Assembly: GCA_003117195.1 (NCBI GenBank)
Contig: BDSI01000200.1
Span: forward strand, 62,001-126,000
Reading direction: 5' to 3'
Origin: Eudorina sp. 2006-703-Eu-15
Taxonomy: Eukaryota; Chlorophyta; Chlorophyceae; Chlamydomonadales; Volvocaceae
Length of the DNA: 64,000 bases
The stretch's first letter is position 1. Each line of letters begins with the position of its first letter. A program made the position numbers and the translations under genes. Below the pieces are notes generated by a model. It was given only the letters and a program-made list of their open reading frames with translations. It was not told the DNA's origin and searched no databases. Below, piece by piece: positions 1-10,291 of this stretch.

Positions 1-1024
1 GACTCATGCAGGTACGGTACCTGAACCCCCTTGCCGGTGACCCGTTCCGGGGCGGGTGAACCGCGCCCCGGACCGCAACGCTATTCGACAGCCCACGAGA
101 GACCGCCCTGCCCGGGTCACCCTGTAGCCATAGCCACGACAACCAATGCCATCTTGTGCAAGGAACTCATCAAGACGCATGTAAGGGAAAGAGACGCATT
201 TAAGGTAGTTGTACAGGTATGGGGTTATGCAACCCCAACCATGTAATACACACACACGGGTATGGGTGGGCTTCTTGTTACACACACACATATATATGTA
301 TGCATACAGCATGTAAGGGTAAGGGATACGTCAGCAACGGTGGTGTGTCACAGAGCGCAGGTAGACACGTCAGCAGCAGGTGTAATAAAAGAAGACATGT
401 GCGAGCACCGGCCCCGCGTGGCGGCCCCGCAGGTTCTGGAGCCACAGGTCCACAGCGCCTGGCGGGACCAGCAGCAGCAGCGCCAAGCCGTCAGGGCGCA
501 CTCCAGGGGGCCTGGTGGCGGCGGCGGCAGAGACGGCGCAGGCGGCGGCACCGGACCCGGCCCGCCGCCACACCCTGCGGCTGCGGAAGAGCCGGGCCCG
601 GCCACGTTGTCATCTCAAAGACCCGAGCCGCCGATGCTGAGTCCTGATCAGGCAAGGCGCGGATTTGGCGGGAGAAGGAGGGGCGAGTCCGCCTTGTATG
701 AATGGCTAATATGGGGACAGGGACGCAGCTGGGGTCCCCAGTCTGTTGGCGTGGGACGCCGGGAATGTGCCTGGGTGTCCCATGGGTCGCAGGCGCCTGT
801 CCCATGGGTCAAGGGCGTCGACCCATGCGGGTCACTGGCATCATCTTTGGAGATACCGTGCCAAGGGTCACAGGCATGATACGGCAGCCGTCCTACGGGT
901 TGCAACCTGCCGTCCCACGCGTCACGACCGGCGGTCCCACGGGTCACGACCGGCGGTCCCACTTTGCGATGTTTTATGGAGGACCACGCCCGGCCCGGAC
1001 CCGCCTGCTCCGCCCGGTCCCCAG
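1..1024. other. Upstream region without a supported gene
   Basis: This should contain, or be intronic to, the 5' part of the XRCC2-like gene that starts to be recognisable at 1025, but no Walker A motif could be placed in frame. It holds a CA-rich stretch at 241-300 and degenerate direct repeats around the words CCCATGGGTC and CCCACGGGTCACGACCGGCG between about 770 and 960. On the minus strand at about 400-520 there is a short hydrophobic reading frame bounded by plausible splice signals. It is too short to call. Confidence 0.5.
770..965. repeat. Degenerate direct repeats (CCCATGGGTC / CCCACGGGTC family)
   Basis: Repeated ten-base words CCCATGGGTC, CCCATGCGGGTC, CCAAGGGTCAC and CCCACGGGTCAC occur at intervals of about 20-30 bases. 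The last two units (about 911-960) are nearly exact 22-bp copies. The block lies just upstream of the first recognisable XRCC2 exon, so it is probably intronic. Confidence 0.6.
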
Positions 1025-2890
1025 GTTGTGGAGGAGGTGTTGTCGCGGCTGCACCTGGTCCGTTGCGACAGCAGTCTGCAGCTGCTGGCCGCGTTGGCGG
1101 GGCTGCCGGCCAGGCTGGAGGGCTTGCGGGTGAGTGCGGGGGGGCGGCGCCGGGCGCCCAGAGGAGCCACACGGACCGCAGAGCGTTTGTCGGGGGCCGC
1201 CATGGCTCAAGTGGGAGTAGGGGAGGGGGCAGGGAGCGGCACCTACCAAGGGGGGACAGCAGGCTAACCAACCGAGGCACATCTTCCCACACCCGGTGCG
1301 GCCTCCCTCCCTCCCTGGTTTTTCTTTTCAACTCTTCCCCCGGTTTCCCTCCTCCCCCCCCACACACACATACAAACACAAACGGCGGCCCCGAAGGCTG
1401 CCGGCAGCCCCTGCCGGCTGCTGCTGGTCGACAATGTGGGCGCCCACTACTGGCGCGACCGGGCCGCACGCAACCTGGGGCCGCAGGGCGGCGCATACCC
1501 CGCACACCCCCACCCCCCGGCACATCCGCAGCAGCAGCAGCAGCACCAGCACCAGCACCAGCCACCGCTGGCTCTGTCGCTGTTCGAGATCCACGCAGGT
1601 GTGTCAGGGAGAGGGGTGTCGGAAGAAGCGCGCGTGGGGTCGAAAGAAGAGCTCGCTTCCGGCTTCCTTCGCAAGCTGGCCGCTGGCCGCTCCGTTCTGC
1701 CAAGTGCGACTCTAGGGTTCGTTTCGAGGGTTTCCGCAGGTGAGGGTTTACAGGTGAGGGTGGCGGCACAGGCACTCACACGAGCGGCCGACCTCGCACT
1801 CTCCTCACGGCGGTACTCCTCGCGTTGCGTGTCCCATCACGCGGCTGCCAAGTGTGGATGATCCTAAATTGGCAACCAAACAGGCCGCTGAACCCCTCCC
1901 TCCAAGCAGTCACCTAACACACGGCAACGGACCGCGTTTCCGGTCCCCCTGCCCGGTCGCCCTCCACCTCCTCCCCGTTGCCTGCGCTGTTTGCACTTTT
2001 CGTGCCCTGGTCGTCGGTCGTTGCAGCCATAGCCGCCCGGCTGGCGCACCTGTCTCGGCGGCAGCGGCTGCCTGTGGTGGCGACCAAGACGGCCGCGGTG
2101 ACCGCCAAGGGGCCTCAGGGCGGCGAGGGCGAGGCGGCGGCGGGGCCGGGCGGCGAGGGGGAGGTGCAGCTGCAGCAGCGGGAGTTCATGCCCATGCCGT
2201 GGCAGGTGGGTGTGGGGGGCCTCATGGGTCGGTGGGGGCTCGGAGGGTTCTCGCGGTGGGGTCGAGGGCTCTGTGCGGTCGTGGGCTCTGTGGGGTGGTG
2301 GACTGGCCCATCAAGCAGATCTCAAGTATCCTCACGGGTACGAAGCCACCAGCTTCCAAGGACGTAATTGCAGTACGGCACGGTACGGCAATCTCCGAAA
2401 TCTTTTGCTGTATTTATTGATGCGCAACGTCCCTTGCGCTGAAAACCATCCCACGTGCCCGACCTCCGCCCCCGCCCCCATCCCCCGCCGCCGCCGGGCC
2501 CTTCCCCCCCCCCGCGCGGTCACCGCTCACTCGCTCCTCCTTGCGGTTCAGAACGTGGTGACGCACCGGTTGCTGCTGCTCCCTCGCGGCGTGGTCCCCG
2601 GGCCCCCCGCCGCCGCCGCAACAGCAGCAGCCGGAGGCACCCAGCAGCAGCACCATCACCATCCGGCGCTGCAGTCCCTCACCTCCATCCTCGCGGAGTT
2701 GCTGGTGTCGGCGGGGTCCGTCGCGGCGGGGGAGGCCGCGGGGGCCGTGGGCGGGTCCTCCGGTGCTGCGGCCGTACTTGGAGGCAGCGGCGTTGGCAGC
2801 GGCGTTGGTGGCGGGATCGCGGGCAGCGCGGGGGGTCGCACGTTGGCGCAGCTGCTGATCAGTGCCGTGGCAATGGTGGAGCAGTGGTGA
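1025..2890 (+). CDS. XRCC2: XRCC2-like RAD51 paralog, C-terminal four exons
   Basis: Four exons join in phase: 1025-1129, 1397-1598, 2027-2205 and 2552-2890 (TGA), giving 274 codons of the C-terminal part. The first reads VVEEVLSRLHLVRCDSSLQL, which matches the XRCC2 stretch before Walker B. The second gives Walker B as LLLVDNVGAHYW followed by RDR, the counterpart of LLILDSLSAFYWIDR in animals. The third gives the RLPVVATKTA strand and a terminal MPWQ, followed by VVTHRLLL as in XRCC2. XRCC2 is a RAD51 paralog that acts in homologous recombination repair. Oddities are an HQ/proline-rich insertion after Walker B (about 1490-1570) and a long Gly/Ala C-terminal tail. The N-terminal Walker A portion is missing from this model: it may lie before the window or in unrecognised exons. 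The identity is inferred from motif order, not from a search. Confidence 0.75.
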
Positions 2891-2922
2891 GGGTGAGGAG
2901 AGGGTGAGGTGGAGGCGGCTGT

Positions 2923-2957
2923 CACCGTAACACCGTAACACCGTAACACCGTAACCG
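2923..2957. repeat. 8-bp tandem repeat CCGTAACA, about 4 copies
   Basis: The unit CACCGTAA is repeated head to tail about four times just after the XRCC2-like stop codon, so it would lie in the 3' untranslated region. Confidence 0.85.
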
Positions 2958-3322
2958 GGGCCCACCGGAACGTGGTTCCGTAATGGATGAAGGGCGGAGG
3001 GTAAAGGCGAGGGCGAGGGTGCAGGTGCGGGTGAGGCGGCAGCATGGCGTGTCCTGGCGAAACAGCGGCGCTGGTGGGAACACATTAGTCGCTGGTTGCC
3101 GCGCGATGGGTGTTGCAGCGAGCTTACCCCCGCCCAAATCACGCTTTCATGCCTCCAAAAGACAAACACAGTTAAAGGGTTACAAACATCGTTACCTGGG
3201 GATCACACCCGAGTTTGCTCAAAGCGCACCCAAGATACCGTGACGCAGCTGCAGAGCTGCGGCACCCTCACGGCCAGTCCAAACTACCCCTAACCAGCCC
3301 AAACCACCCACTTTATCACAAG

Positions 3323-3360
3323 TGTTACAGTGGATCCCGCGGGTCATCGGCGACAGCCGC
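3323..3360 (+). repeat. Dispersed repeat, GTTACAGTGGA(C/T)CCCGCGGG family, copy 1
   Basis: This copy shares GTTACAGTGGATCCCGCGGG followed by a CATCGG-CGACAGCCGC-like continuation with copies at 28674-28736 (plus) and 62424-62492 (minus). The match is about 36 bases here and then stops. Confidence 0.7.
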
Positions 3361-3363
3361 TTG

Positions 3364-4154
3364 CTACGACGCACGCTTCAACGCCTGCAGCACCGCAATC
3401 ACCGCCTCCCGCCACCGCGCATCATCCGACTCGACCACCCCCGCCGCGCGCCGCCCCCTGCTCCAAAGCTCCGCCAGCAGGCCCGCCACATCCGGGGGCG
3501 CCCGCGCCGCCGACCCGTACAGCTCGTACGGCCGCACGCGGGCATCCATCAGCGTGTCGTGCATCGCCTCGCTGAGGCCCAGCTGCTGTACGACACCCCG
3601 CCAGACTTGTACGAACGCTGCGTTGGGCTGGGCCAGGAAGCGCTCCGCCGCGACACGATCCGGGTCCTCGGGCGCCGCGTGCCGCAGGAAGTACCTCGCG
3701 TCAGCCAGTTCGGCCAGGAGGTCTAAGGCGGTGCGGGTGGTGGGGATGGGGTCCCCGCCGCCTGCACGGTACGACAGGTAGGCGTCGCTGGTGACGGCGG
3801 CGCGGAAGACTCGTAGGTCGAAGTCCGCGAGCGCGCGATGGCAGCTGCAGTACATGTGTGCGTGTACGTGTGGGTGGGTGCGGTGGTCGGCCGAGGGTTG
3901 ACACGAAAGATTTCAAGTTGCGGAGGGATGTGGCGACATAGGTAAGATGGGGTCAGCTGGCATCGTACGGCAAAAGTAAGGCGGCAGGATGCTGCGCCTG
4001 CTGCGGCGCATGTCCTCGCACGCAACAACAGCTGGACCTGCCCAAAGTCATGAGGGTTGAGGCCTCTGTTGGTCAGGACCTTGCGGATACGTGTGGGGCC
4101 CATAGCGCTGGGGCCGGAACGAGCGTACCCTTCCGCGAAGTCGGCCGGGTCCAT
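3364..4154 (-). CDS. Unrecognised 208-residue protein, three exons
   Basis: The model runs on the minus strand from ATG at 4154: exon 4154-4038, a 29-nt micro-exon 3997-3969, and exon 3844-3364. Together they make 627 nt with matching phases (0, then 2). The main exon encodes about 160 residues of ordinary-looking helical sequence without low complexity (for example DFDLRVFRAAVTSDAYLSY and PDVAGLLAELWSRGRRAA). The first exon begins MDPADFAEGYA. I recognise no family. The micro-exon was chosen because joining exon 1 directly to exon 3 breaks the frame and this piece restores it. Further 5' exons could exist upstream of 4154. The long exon is more secure than its connections. Confidence 0.45.
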
Positions 4155-4956
4155 GGCCTGAGCGGCGAAAACCGGGAGGAGCTGTGCCCTTCCGACGGCG
4201 GCTTCCAATCGAGGGCCTTCGAGGGCGGAGAGGGCCCCGCGTCACCTCTGATTAGGCGGGTCTGGCGCGGTTTCCAGGAGAGGCAATCCTGGCACGCTGG
4301 TAACCTGGTGTAGTGGCCGGTATGGCTGCGTGACCCCCCCGCGGGTGATGGAGGATGGGTGCGCAGTCCTTGGTAGGGGTTGATGAGACGAGGCACCTAC
4401 GAGCTATCTGGGCCCGTTGGAACACCCGGTCGGGATACGGGTCCACCTTGTAACGGTTAATAATAATAATGAGCGCGGTTCATTGGGTATGCACGCCAAG
4501 GTGTAGGTGGGGTGATGGCAGCAGGGTTTCCAAGAGCAGACGAGGTTCCGAGGAGGGCGAACCGTCGCGCTGTGCAGGACAACGTAGGACAACGGTCGCT
4601 GCAAGCATCAGAGCCTGTAACGGTTGCACAAAGAGCCTATCAGAGCTTCACAGTTCACACACGGTGCGCAAATCCCCTCGAAGTACAAAACCTGCGCTGC
4701 TCGTGCTTCCGTCTGGGAGGGTTACAAATTTCTAGTCCGTAGCTTCCTCGTTGCCAGGCACGTGAGCAACCGCCCAACTGTTGGACGTCAGATTTGAATC
4801 GCATCGACCAACTTCCGAGCTCCGGGCTGAGGTTTTGACGTCCCAAGTAGCCACGATCATGGTCAGACCACTTGCTCCTGCAGTACCTGCTTCAGATTCT
4901 GCTCAGAATCCTTGGTACCGTAGCGACGGTGTCGGGAGTAGGAGGTCTTCTCGACG
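4155..4956. promoter_or_regulatory. Divergent intergenic region
   Basis: About 800 bases separate the start codons of the minus-strand 208-residue gene and the plus-strand monooxygenase gene, so both promoters should lie here. No TATA box or named element can be assigned with confidence. One copy of the dispersed word GTCCACCTTGTAACGGTTA lies at 4441-4459, followed by a TAA trinucleotide run. Confidence 0.4.
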
Positions 4957-7900
4957 ATGAAGTGCCACGCAAAATTTTATACATTGGGTTTCGGTAAGCT
5001 AGAATCACCCTGCACAACCACGAGCTTCGGCTTTCAGCGCGCGAGCTTGGGCCATTTCGACCTTCACAGCAAAGACTGGAGCAAAATCTACAGTCTGCAC
5101 CAAAACCGATCAAACAAGCAAGTTCATTTCAGACAGAATCTGAATACACGGCGGAGCAGTGCAGCAGCTGTCGACATGGTGCAAGCATCGTCGCAAGCAA
5201 CCGCGCCATCTGCTGGTAATCCGGTCGCGGCACCGGCTGCCGACGGGGACCCGTCGGCACCTTCCCAACCTCGCAAAACAATGGCTATCATAGGCAGCGG
5301 CATCGCCGGCCTCGTAACGGCCAAGACTGCCGTGCAAGCCGGGCTCTCCCCCACCATCTTTGACCGGCGGTCCGCCGTGGGCGGCATGTGGGGCGACCCG
5401 GGCGCGGCGTACGACTCTCTCCACACCAACGTCTCCCGCTTCACTTGCAGCTTCTCCGACTTTCCCTGGCCGCCCTCGGCCTCCGAGTTCCCCTCGGCGG
5501 CGGAGGTCGGCGAGTACCTGGCGGCCTACCGCCGCGCCTTCCTGTCGGAAGCTGAAGGCAGCTGCACGATGCGGCTGGGCTGCGATGTACTACGCGTGGA
5601 ACCCACGGCGGTGTCGAAGGCGGCGGGGGCCAGCGGCGCCGCTGCCGCCGCGGGCCCTTCTCCCTGGCTCGTGGAATGGCGCGAGGTCGCGCCCGTTGCG
5701 CCCGCATCCACACCCACACCCGCATCCACACCCACGTCCCAACCTACATCAACATCCAAACCCACATTCGCAGCCGAGCCTGGGTTAGCGGATCCCCGGT
5801 CCAGGACCCCAGCGTACGACCCGCCCGCAGCGCCGGCCTCCGCCGCCGCTGCACCGCCGTCCACCGATACCGATCACCGAAACAGCGACGACAACACCGG
5901 GGCCACCACAACCGACACAACCACCACAACCACCACGCACACGCAGCATTTCAACTTCGTTGTGGTGGCCTCGGGCTTCTGTGCCGTACCGCACGTGCCC
6001 GCCATCCCCGGCCTGGACTCCTTCCCTGGCCGGGTGGTCCACAGCGGCGCCTACCGGGGCCCCCGCAGCCTCGCGGGCTGTCGCCGCGTCGTGGTAGTGG
6101 GCGCCGGACACAGCGCCGCCGACATCGCCGCCGACCTGGCGGCGGCGGCGGTAGCCGGCGGCGGCGGCGGCGCGGCAGCGGCGGCGGCGCCGCCGCCGCC
6201 GATGGAGGTCATCCACGCCACCCCTCGGCCGTTCTGGGTGCTGCCCCGCTTCCTGCCGCTGGATGGCGGCGCCGCCGACACTCCCTTCGCGCCGCTTGAT
6301 GTTGTGCTGCACCGCCAATCGACGCGGCCCGGCGGCGGCGCCGCGGCGGAGCAGGTGTTCCCGGATCCGGCCGACTACGCCAAATGGAACGCGTTCTGGG
6401 GCTCGATACTTGGTCAGCAGGTGTGTGTGCGTGTGCGTGTGCGTGTGTCTCCTTGTTGGGTGGGTTTGCCTCCATGTCAGGAACCCGCCCGAACCCGCCC
6501 AAAGCCGTTGTCCTCCGTTCCTTCCCAGAAGCCTGCAACACACCAGAAGGTGAAATGGTGGCACAGCAGACGGCAGCGGCGGCCGTGCCGCACCGCCTTT
6601 GCTCCTCACGTCCGCCGTCGCCGAACAGTAGTACAGCGCACGACACTGCTGCGGTGCTGCCCGAACATATCTAGAGGTATAGAGGGTACGACGCCGCTTC
6701 CCCGGCCTCCACCTCATCGGTCACCGCAGGGCGAGCGGCTGACACCCGAGCTGGCCGTCCCATGGGACGCCCCCGAGCCGGTGCCCGCCTCGATCACCGA
6801 CGCGTACGGACCCCTCGTCGCGTCGGGAAAGCTCAAGGTGTGTTTGGGCCGCCTGGACCTCGTCTCAGGGTCCTCCCTGGAGTTTACGACAGGTGACGGG
6901 CCCGCCGGCGGCGGCGCTGCCGCGGCGTCCGCCGCCGCGGCGACGGCGGCGGCGGCGGCGCCGCCGCCGCCGCTGGCGATCCACGACGTCGACGCCATAG
7001 TGCTGTGCACCGGGCAGCGGCCGTCGCTGCCCTTCCTGCCGGCCCAAGTCCTCGACGCCCTGTCGTACATACCGTACGACAATTACGTGCCGCTGGCGCT
7101 GCACCGCCGGGTGCTGCACCCCGACGTGCCGGGGTTGGCGTTCGTGGGCGTGTTTCGGAGCCCGTTCTTCGCGATTATGGAGCTGCAGGCGCGGCTGGCG
7201 GTGGCGGCGGCGGCGGGCGCGCTGCCGGCGGCGGAGGCGGACGAGGCGGCGCAGCGCGCCGGCGTGGCGCTGGAGCTGCGCGTGCGGCAGCACGTGCCGC
7301 GGCCGGCTTACCCGCACCAGGATTTCATCGGCCACGTCAACGGGCTGGCGGCGGCGCTGGGCATCCTGCCACCGGAGGAGTGGCGGGCGGAACATGACGT
7401 CGTGGTGGCGGCGCATTACGCCGGCCTCCCGCCGGCGGCGGCGGCGGCGCCGCCGCCCATGCCGGCTGGTAATGGCGCGACCTACACGGCAGATGCACCC
7501 AGCAGCGCGGCGACGGGAGAGGGTGTACGACATATTCTGTCGGACGTGGCGGAGCATATGCGGCGGTACCGCGCCGGGTACCGAGTGGCGAGTGCCGTGT
7601 TCCAATCGCTGGCGGGCGAGTGGGCGTTACATCGCCGCATCGTCAGCCGAATGGCGAGTTCGCCCTCCGGAGTGGTGACGGGCACCGCCCGCTTCACAGC
7701 CATCGCCGACACGGGCTACACGCCCGCCATCGGCGGCGCGGGCGGCATGTCGTACTTGTACGACGAAAAGGGTGAGTTTGCCGTACAGGGTGGCGCGGTG
7801 ATGCGCGTGCGGCGGGAGTACGTGTACTCGTACGACAGTACGGCGGACCGTATCGACGTGTACTTCGCGGAGGACGGCAGCCGCCGCGGCGCGTTCTTCC

Positions 7901-8181
7901 ATTCGCTGCGTTTCCTGCCGCCGGGTCCATCCGAAACCACCGACGCCGCCGCCGCCGCCGCCACCGACGCCGCTGCCGCCGCGTCGGATGTCAGCGCTGG
8001 GGACACACAAGGCTCAGCTGGCTGGCGGGCCGTGGGCGAGCACCTCTGCATTCGTGACATGTACGACGCATCGTACAGATTCTGTTTCCAGGGGATCCAG
8101 CTGCGGGAATTTGAGATCGAGTTCCGGGTCAGGGGCCCGAACAAGGACTACACGTCGACAGCCGTCTATACAAGGAGCTGA
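4957..8181 (+). CDS. Flavin-containing monooxygenase fused to a DUF6314-like domain
   Basis: The reading frame is open from ATG 4957 to TGA 8181, but 6421-6729 looks like an intron (GTGTGTG donor after CAG, CCGCAG acceptor). It is 309 nt, a multiple of three without stops. The spliced protein is about 971 residues. After about 108 residues that may be an organelle transit peptide (a second start is at 5176), the FAD GxGxxG reads IGSGIAG at 111-117. The FMO signature is FPGRVVHSGAY at 356-366, the NADPH GxGxxA is VVVGAGHSAAD at 379-389, and the later ATG-type motif is VLCTGQ. FMOs use FAD, NADPH and O2 to oxygenate N, S or carbonyl groups. From about residue 779 to the end there is a separate domain: LAGEW..HRRI, YLYDEKG, REYVYSYD, HLCIRDMYDASY, GPNKDYTSTAVYTR. 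This matches my memory of DUF6314, a lipocalin-like family of unknown function. Poly-Ala insertions interrupt the FMO part. Confidence 0.9.
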   Translation: MKCHAKFYTLGFGKLESPCTTTSFGFQRASLGHFDLHSKDWSKIYSLHQNRSNKQVHFRQNLNTRRSSAAAVDMVQASSQATAPSAGNPVAAPAADGDPSAPSQPRKTMAIIGSGIAGLVTAKTAVQAGLSPTIFDRRSAVGGMWGDPGAAYDSLHTNVSRFTCSFSDFPWPPSASEFPSAAEVGEYLAAYRRAFLSEAEGSCTMRLGCDVLRVEPTAVSKAAGASGAAAAAGPSPWLVEWREVAPVAPASTPTPASTPTSQPTSTSKPTFAAEPGLADPRSRTPAYDPPAAPASAAAAPPSTDTDHRNSDDNTGATTTDTTTTTTTHTQHFNFVVVASGFCAVPHVPAIPGLDSFPGRVVHSGAYRGPRSLAGCRRVVVVGAGHSAADIAADLAAAAVAGGGGGAAAAAAPPPPMEVIHATPRPFWVLPRFLPLDGGAADTPFAPLDVVLHRQSTRPGGGAAAEQVFPDPADYAKWNAFWGSILGQQVCVRVRVRVSPCWVGLPPCQEPARTRPKPLSSVPSQKPATHQKVKWWHSRRQRRPCRTAFAPHVRRRRTVVQRTTLLRCCPNISRGIEGTTPLPRPPPHRSPQGERLTPELAVPWDAPEPVPASITDAYGPLVASGKLKVCLGRLDLVSGSSLEFTTGDGPAGGGAAAASAAAATAAAAAPPPPLAIHDVDAIVLCTGQRPSLPFLPAQVLDALSYIPYDNYVPLALHRRVLHPDVPGLAFVGVFRSPFFAIMELQARLAVAAAAGALPAAEADEAAQRAGVALELRVRQHVPRPAYPHQDFIGHVNGLAAALGILPPEEWRAEHDVVVAAHYAGLPPAAAAAPPPMPAGNGATYTADAPSSAATGEGVRHILSDVAEHMRRYRAGYRVASAVFQSLAGEWALHRRIVSRMASSPSGVVTGTARFTAIADTGYTPAIGGAGGMSYLYDEKGEFAVQGGAVMRVRREYVYSYDSTADRIDVYFAEDGSRRGAFFHSLRFLPPGPSETTDAAAAAATDAAAAASDVSAGDTQGSAGWRAVGEHLCIRDMYDASYRFCFQGIQLREFEIEFRVRGPNKDYTSTAVYTRS
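6421..6729 (+). other. In-frame, stop-free intron within the FMO gene
   Basis: The donor is CAG followed by GTGTGTGCGTGTG and the acceptor is CACCGCAG. The length is 309 nt (103 codons) with no stop in the coding frame. Its translation (repeated VRVRV, then Pro/Arg-rich) lacks FMO character, while flanking exons read smoothly from SILGQQ to GERLTPELAV. If retained, it would insert 103 residues instead of truncating the protein. Confidence 0.75.
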
Positions 8182-10291
8182 GGAGGGAGATCCCGGTCAC
8201 GGGCTGTGGCAATGAGAGGTGTCCCTTGGCAGTTTCATTTTGTGTGGCTTCGCTTGCCGGGGTAGAGTCGGCGGTTCTTGGATTGTACAAGGCCGGTTGG
8301 ACGGCTTTGGCAGGACTGTGGATTTCAGGGCTGACTTTTGGCTGTGCAAGGTGTGCGAGCGGGTTTTTGCAGCGAGTGCTGGCAATGTGACGATTGCTGG
8401 GGCAGTCGTGACGGTGTGTTGGTCGCGTGACCGCGCGCACACACGTACCTTGAGCATTACCAAGGAAGCAGGGATGGACCCTGGACCCCGCGACCGATCC
8501 ACGTGACCCAGACAGCACATCTACCATGCCGTACCGTGCCGTACCAAGACTTTTGTTGGTACGGTAGTAGAGCTCGCAGTGCGCCCCCGGCCCTGAACCC
8601 AAGGGCGCACCAGGGTGCGGCCAGCGGGTGCTGTAAGACGTGCACTGGCTGGCCGGGACTTGTACTGGAGTACTGCAACTCGTGTTTTGTCGTATGTTTG
8701 ATGCATGTCTTGGCTCGCGGACGTACACGGCCACCAACACCTAGTCGAGGCGGGAAATTTCATGAAGTGCCTTCGGGTTCTGGGTGTACATCTGGTGGCG
8801 TGGAATGCATGGGATGTTGAGGGCTGTAGGCGTCGGCGTGCCTGCCTTGTAAAAATTAATTCCTTGCCATGCGATGCCTTCGCCGCCATCCGGGTTGACT
8901 GCTACATGAGCGAGGGACGCGGGGGACTGCTTCAGAGATCTTCGTCCTGATGGCCGTATGCCGTACGTCCGTCAGCAACCACACAAAACGGAAGGCGGCC
9001 TCTAGTCATGCGCATTGGTATTCCGCTGGAGTTCCTGTGTGGCCGGGAACTCGCGCTCCTCCTTTAAGGATGAACGGAGGAAGAATTCTCCCCATTTGTC
9101 AGAGCGGGGCGGTGGGTCAGTCGGGCTAGGCGGAATACGGCGGAATGCTGTCGACTGAGGTCGACTCCTCTGCTCTTCTGCTGCTGTTGCCGCTTCCGTA
9201 ATCAGAGGCGGTGGACAGGTAGGGCGATGGTCGCACGCTGCGGGTCTTCGTCTTCCAGATGGAATGGGTCGGAAAGTAGTATTTGTCTGGTGGGTATGGG
9301 GTGCGTGTGGGGTCGGACAACAACTGTCGGGTCGGCGGTCGGCCCTCAGGTACGTTCTGGTTCACACGCACGTGCGACATATGTTGAGTGCACTATTGGT
9401 GATACTGCGGGTCATTTGGCTGTATACCACCATCTCGGGTCTATGAGATTGATTGAGGGTAGTACGTGGTCAAAAACGCCCTGTTCAGGAAATATTGTAG
9501 GGGTAAGGTACCGCCCGCCGGCTGCATCGACAAGATGCACTTGCTAAGATGCTTTCAGACCAAATTATTACCAATATTATATGTGTTTGCTTCCAGGGTC
9601 TCCGATAAGCTGCACTGGCCATTGAAGCTGCGACGTGCAGTGAACTCTAGGACAAGAACGCAATTTTTGGCCGACACGCAAAGGTTATTTGTAGCATGTA
9701 TATGATTGACATTAATACTGTCAAGGTCCAACATTAGGAAGCGAATACATGGATCCTTTCCAAAACTGAATCCGCAGCGCAAGGAAGAAGCAGACAACAC
9801 ATATGAAATCAAGCCAAGGCATTGTCAGATATAATTTGGCTTTTTTTTCATTCTTTCGTCCATAAAAGTGTTTCTGTCAGTGGAGAAGCTGAAATTGTAC
9901 CCGCCTCAAGAGCAAGGTAGCATACAATACAAATGCTCATTCCATTGCAACCATATCAACTGGTCCTATTGTAGTCCTTTCGATGATGGCAGCCAACAGC
10001 ATACAGTGTTGGATTGCCTGGCAGCTCGACGTGGTACGAAGGGGCAGTTTCGCAATGAACATGCCGCATATCAGCAATATAACAGATTATCCTGACAAAC
10101 TGGGTTACCCACTGCGCTAGGGCTGGCGAACCTCTTGCCGTGCGTCCAGTTTCGTACGCCATGTTCTACCAACTGCCATCAAAGTTACATTATGTAGCTT
10201 GACTTGCCTTGGCTCTGTTTCACATAGTGTCTGGACCTGGAGGCTGTGGTTTATCCAGGGACTTTCCCGCTACCTTACACACAGGCCAGGG
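8182..10291. other. 2.1 kb intergenic, no gene supported
   Basis: The first part is probably the 3' untranslated region of the monooxygenase gene: a TGTAA word, the volvocine poly(A) signal, lies at about 8632, some 450 bases after the stop. From about 9400 the base composition is clearly AT-richer (for example 9540-9900). No frame with domain character was found on either strand. The end of the stretch should carry the promoter of the FAS1 gene that starts at 10292. Confidence 0.5.

Larger units (their letters stand above)
2891..3363. other. Intergenic, convergent 3' ends
   Basis: The XRCC2-like gene (plus) and the 208-residue gene (minus) converge here. The stretch holds an 8-bp tandem repeat (CCGTAACA, about 2923-2957) and one copy of a dispersed repeat at 3323-3360. 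On the minus strand that copy supplies TGTAA, the volvocine polyadenylation word, about 35 bases after the minus-strand stop. Nothing else was seen. Confidence 0.5.

Noticed and set aside
416..460. GPAGSGATGPQ on the plus strand as the XRCC2 Walker A
   Set aside because: The lysine is missing, the following residues lack the expected hydrophobic helix, and no splice path joins it to 1025.
370..573. Minus-strand exon-like frame (LALLLLVPPGAVDLWLQNLRG)
   Set aside because: It has plausible splice borders but no partner exon or family match in the window; too short to annotate.
648..1775. Minus-strand 375-codon frame
   Set aside because: It runs across the XRCC2-like exons and introns alike with Pro/Ala/Arg composition and no motifs, so it is a GC-driven shadow.
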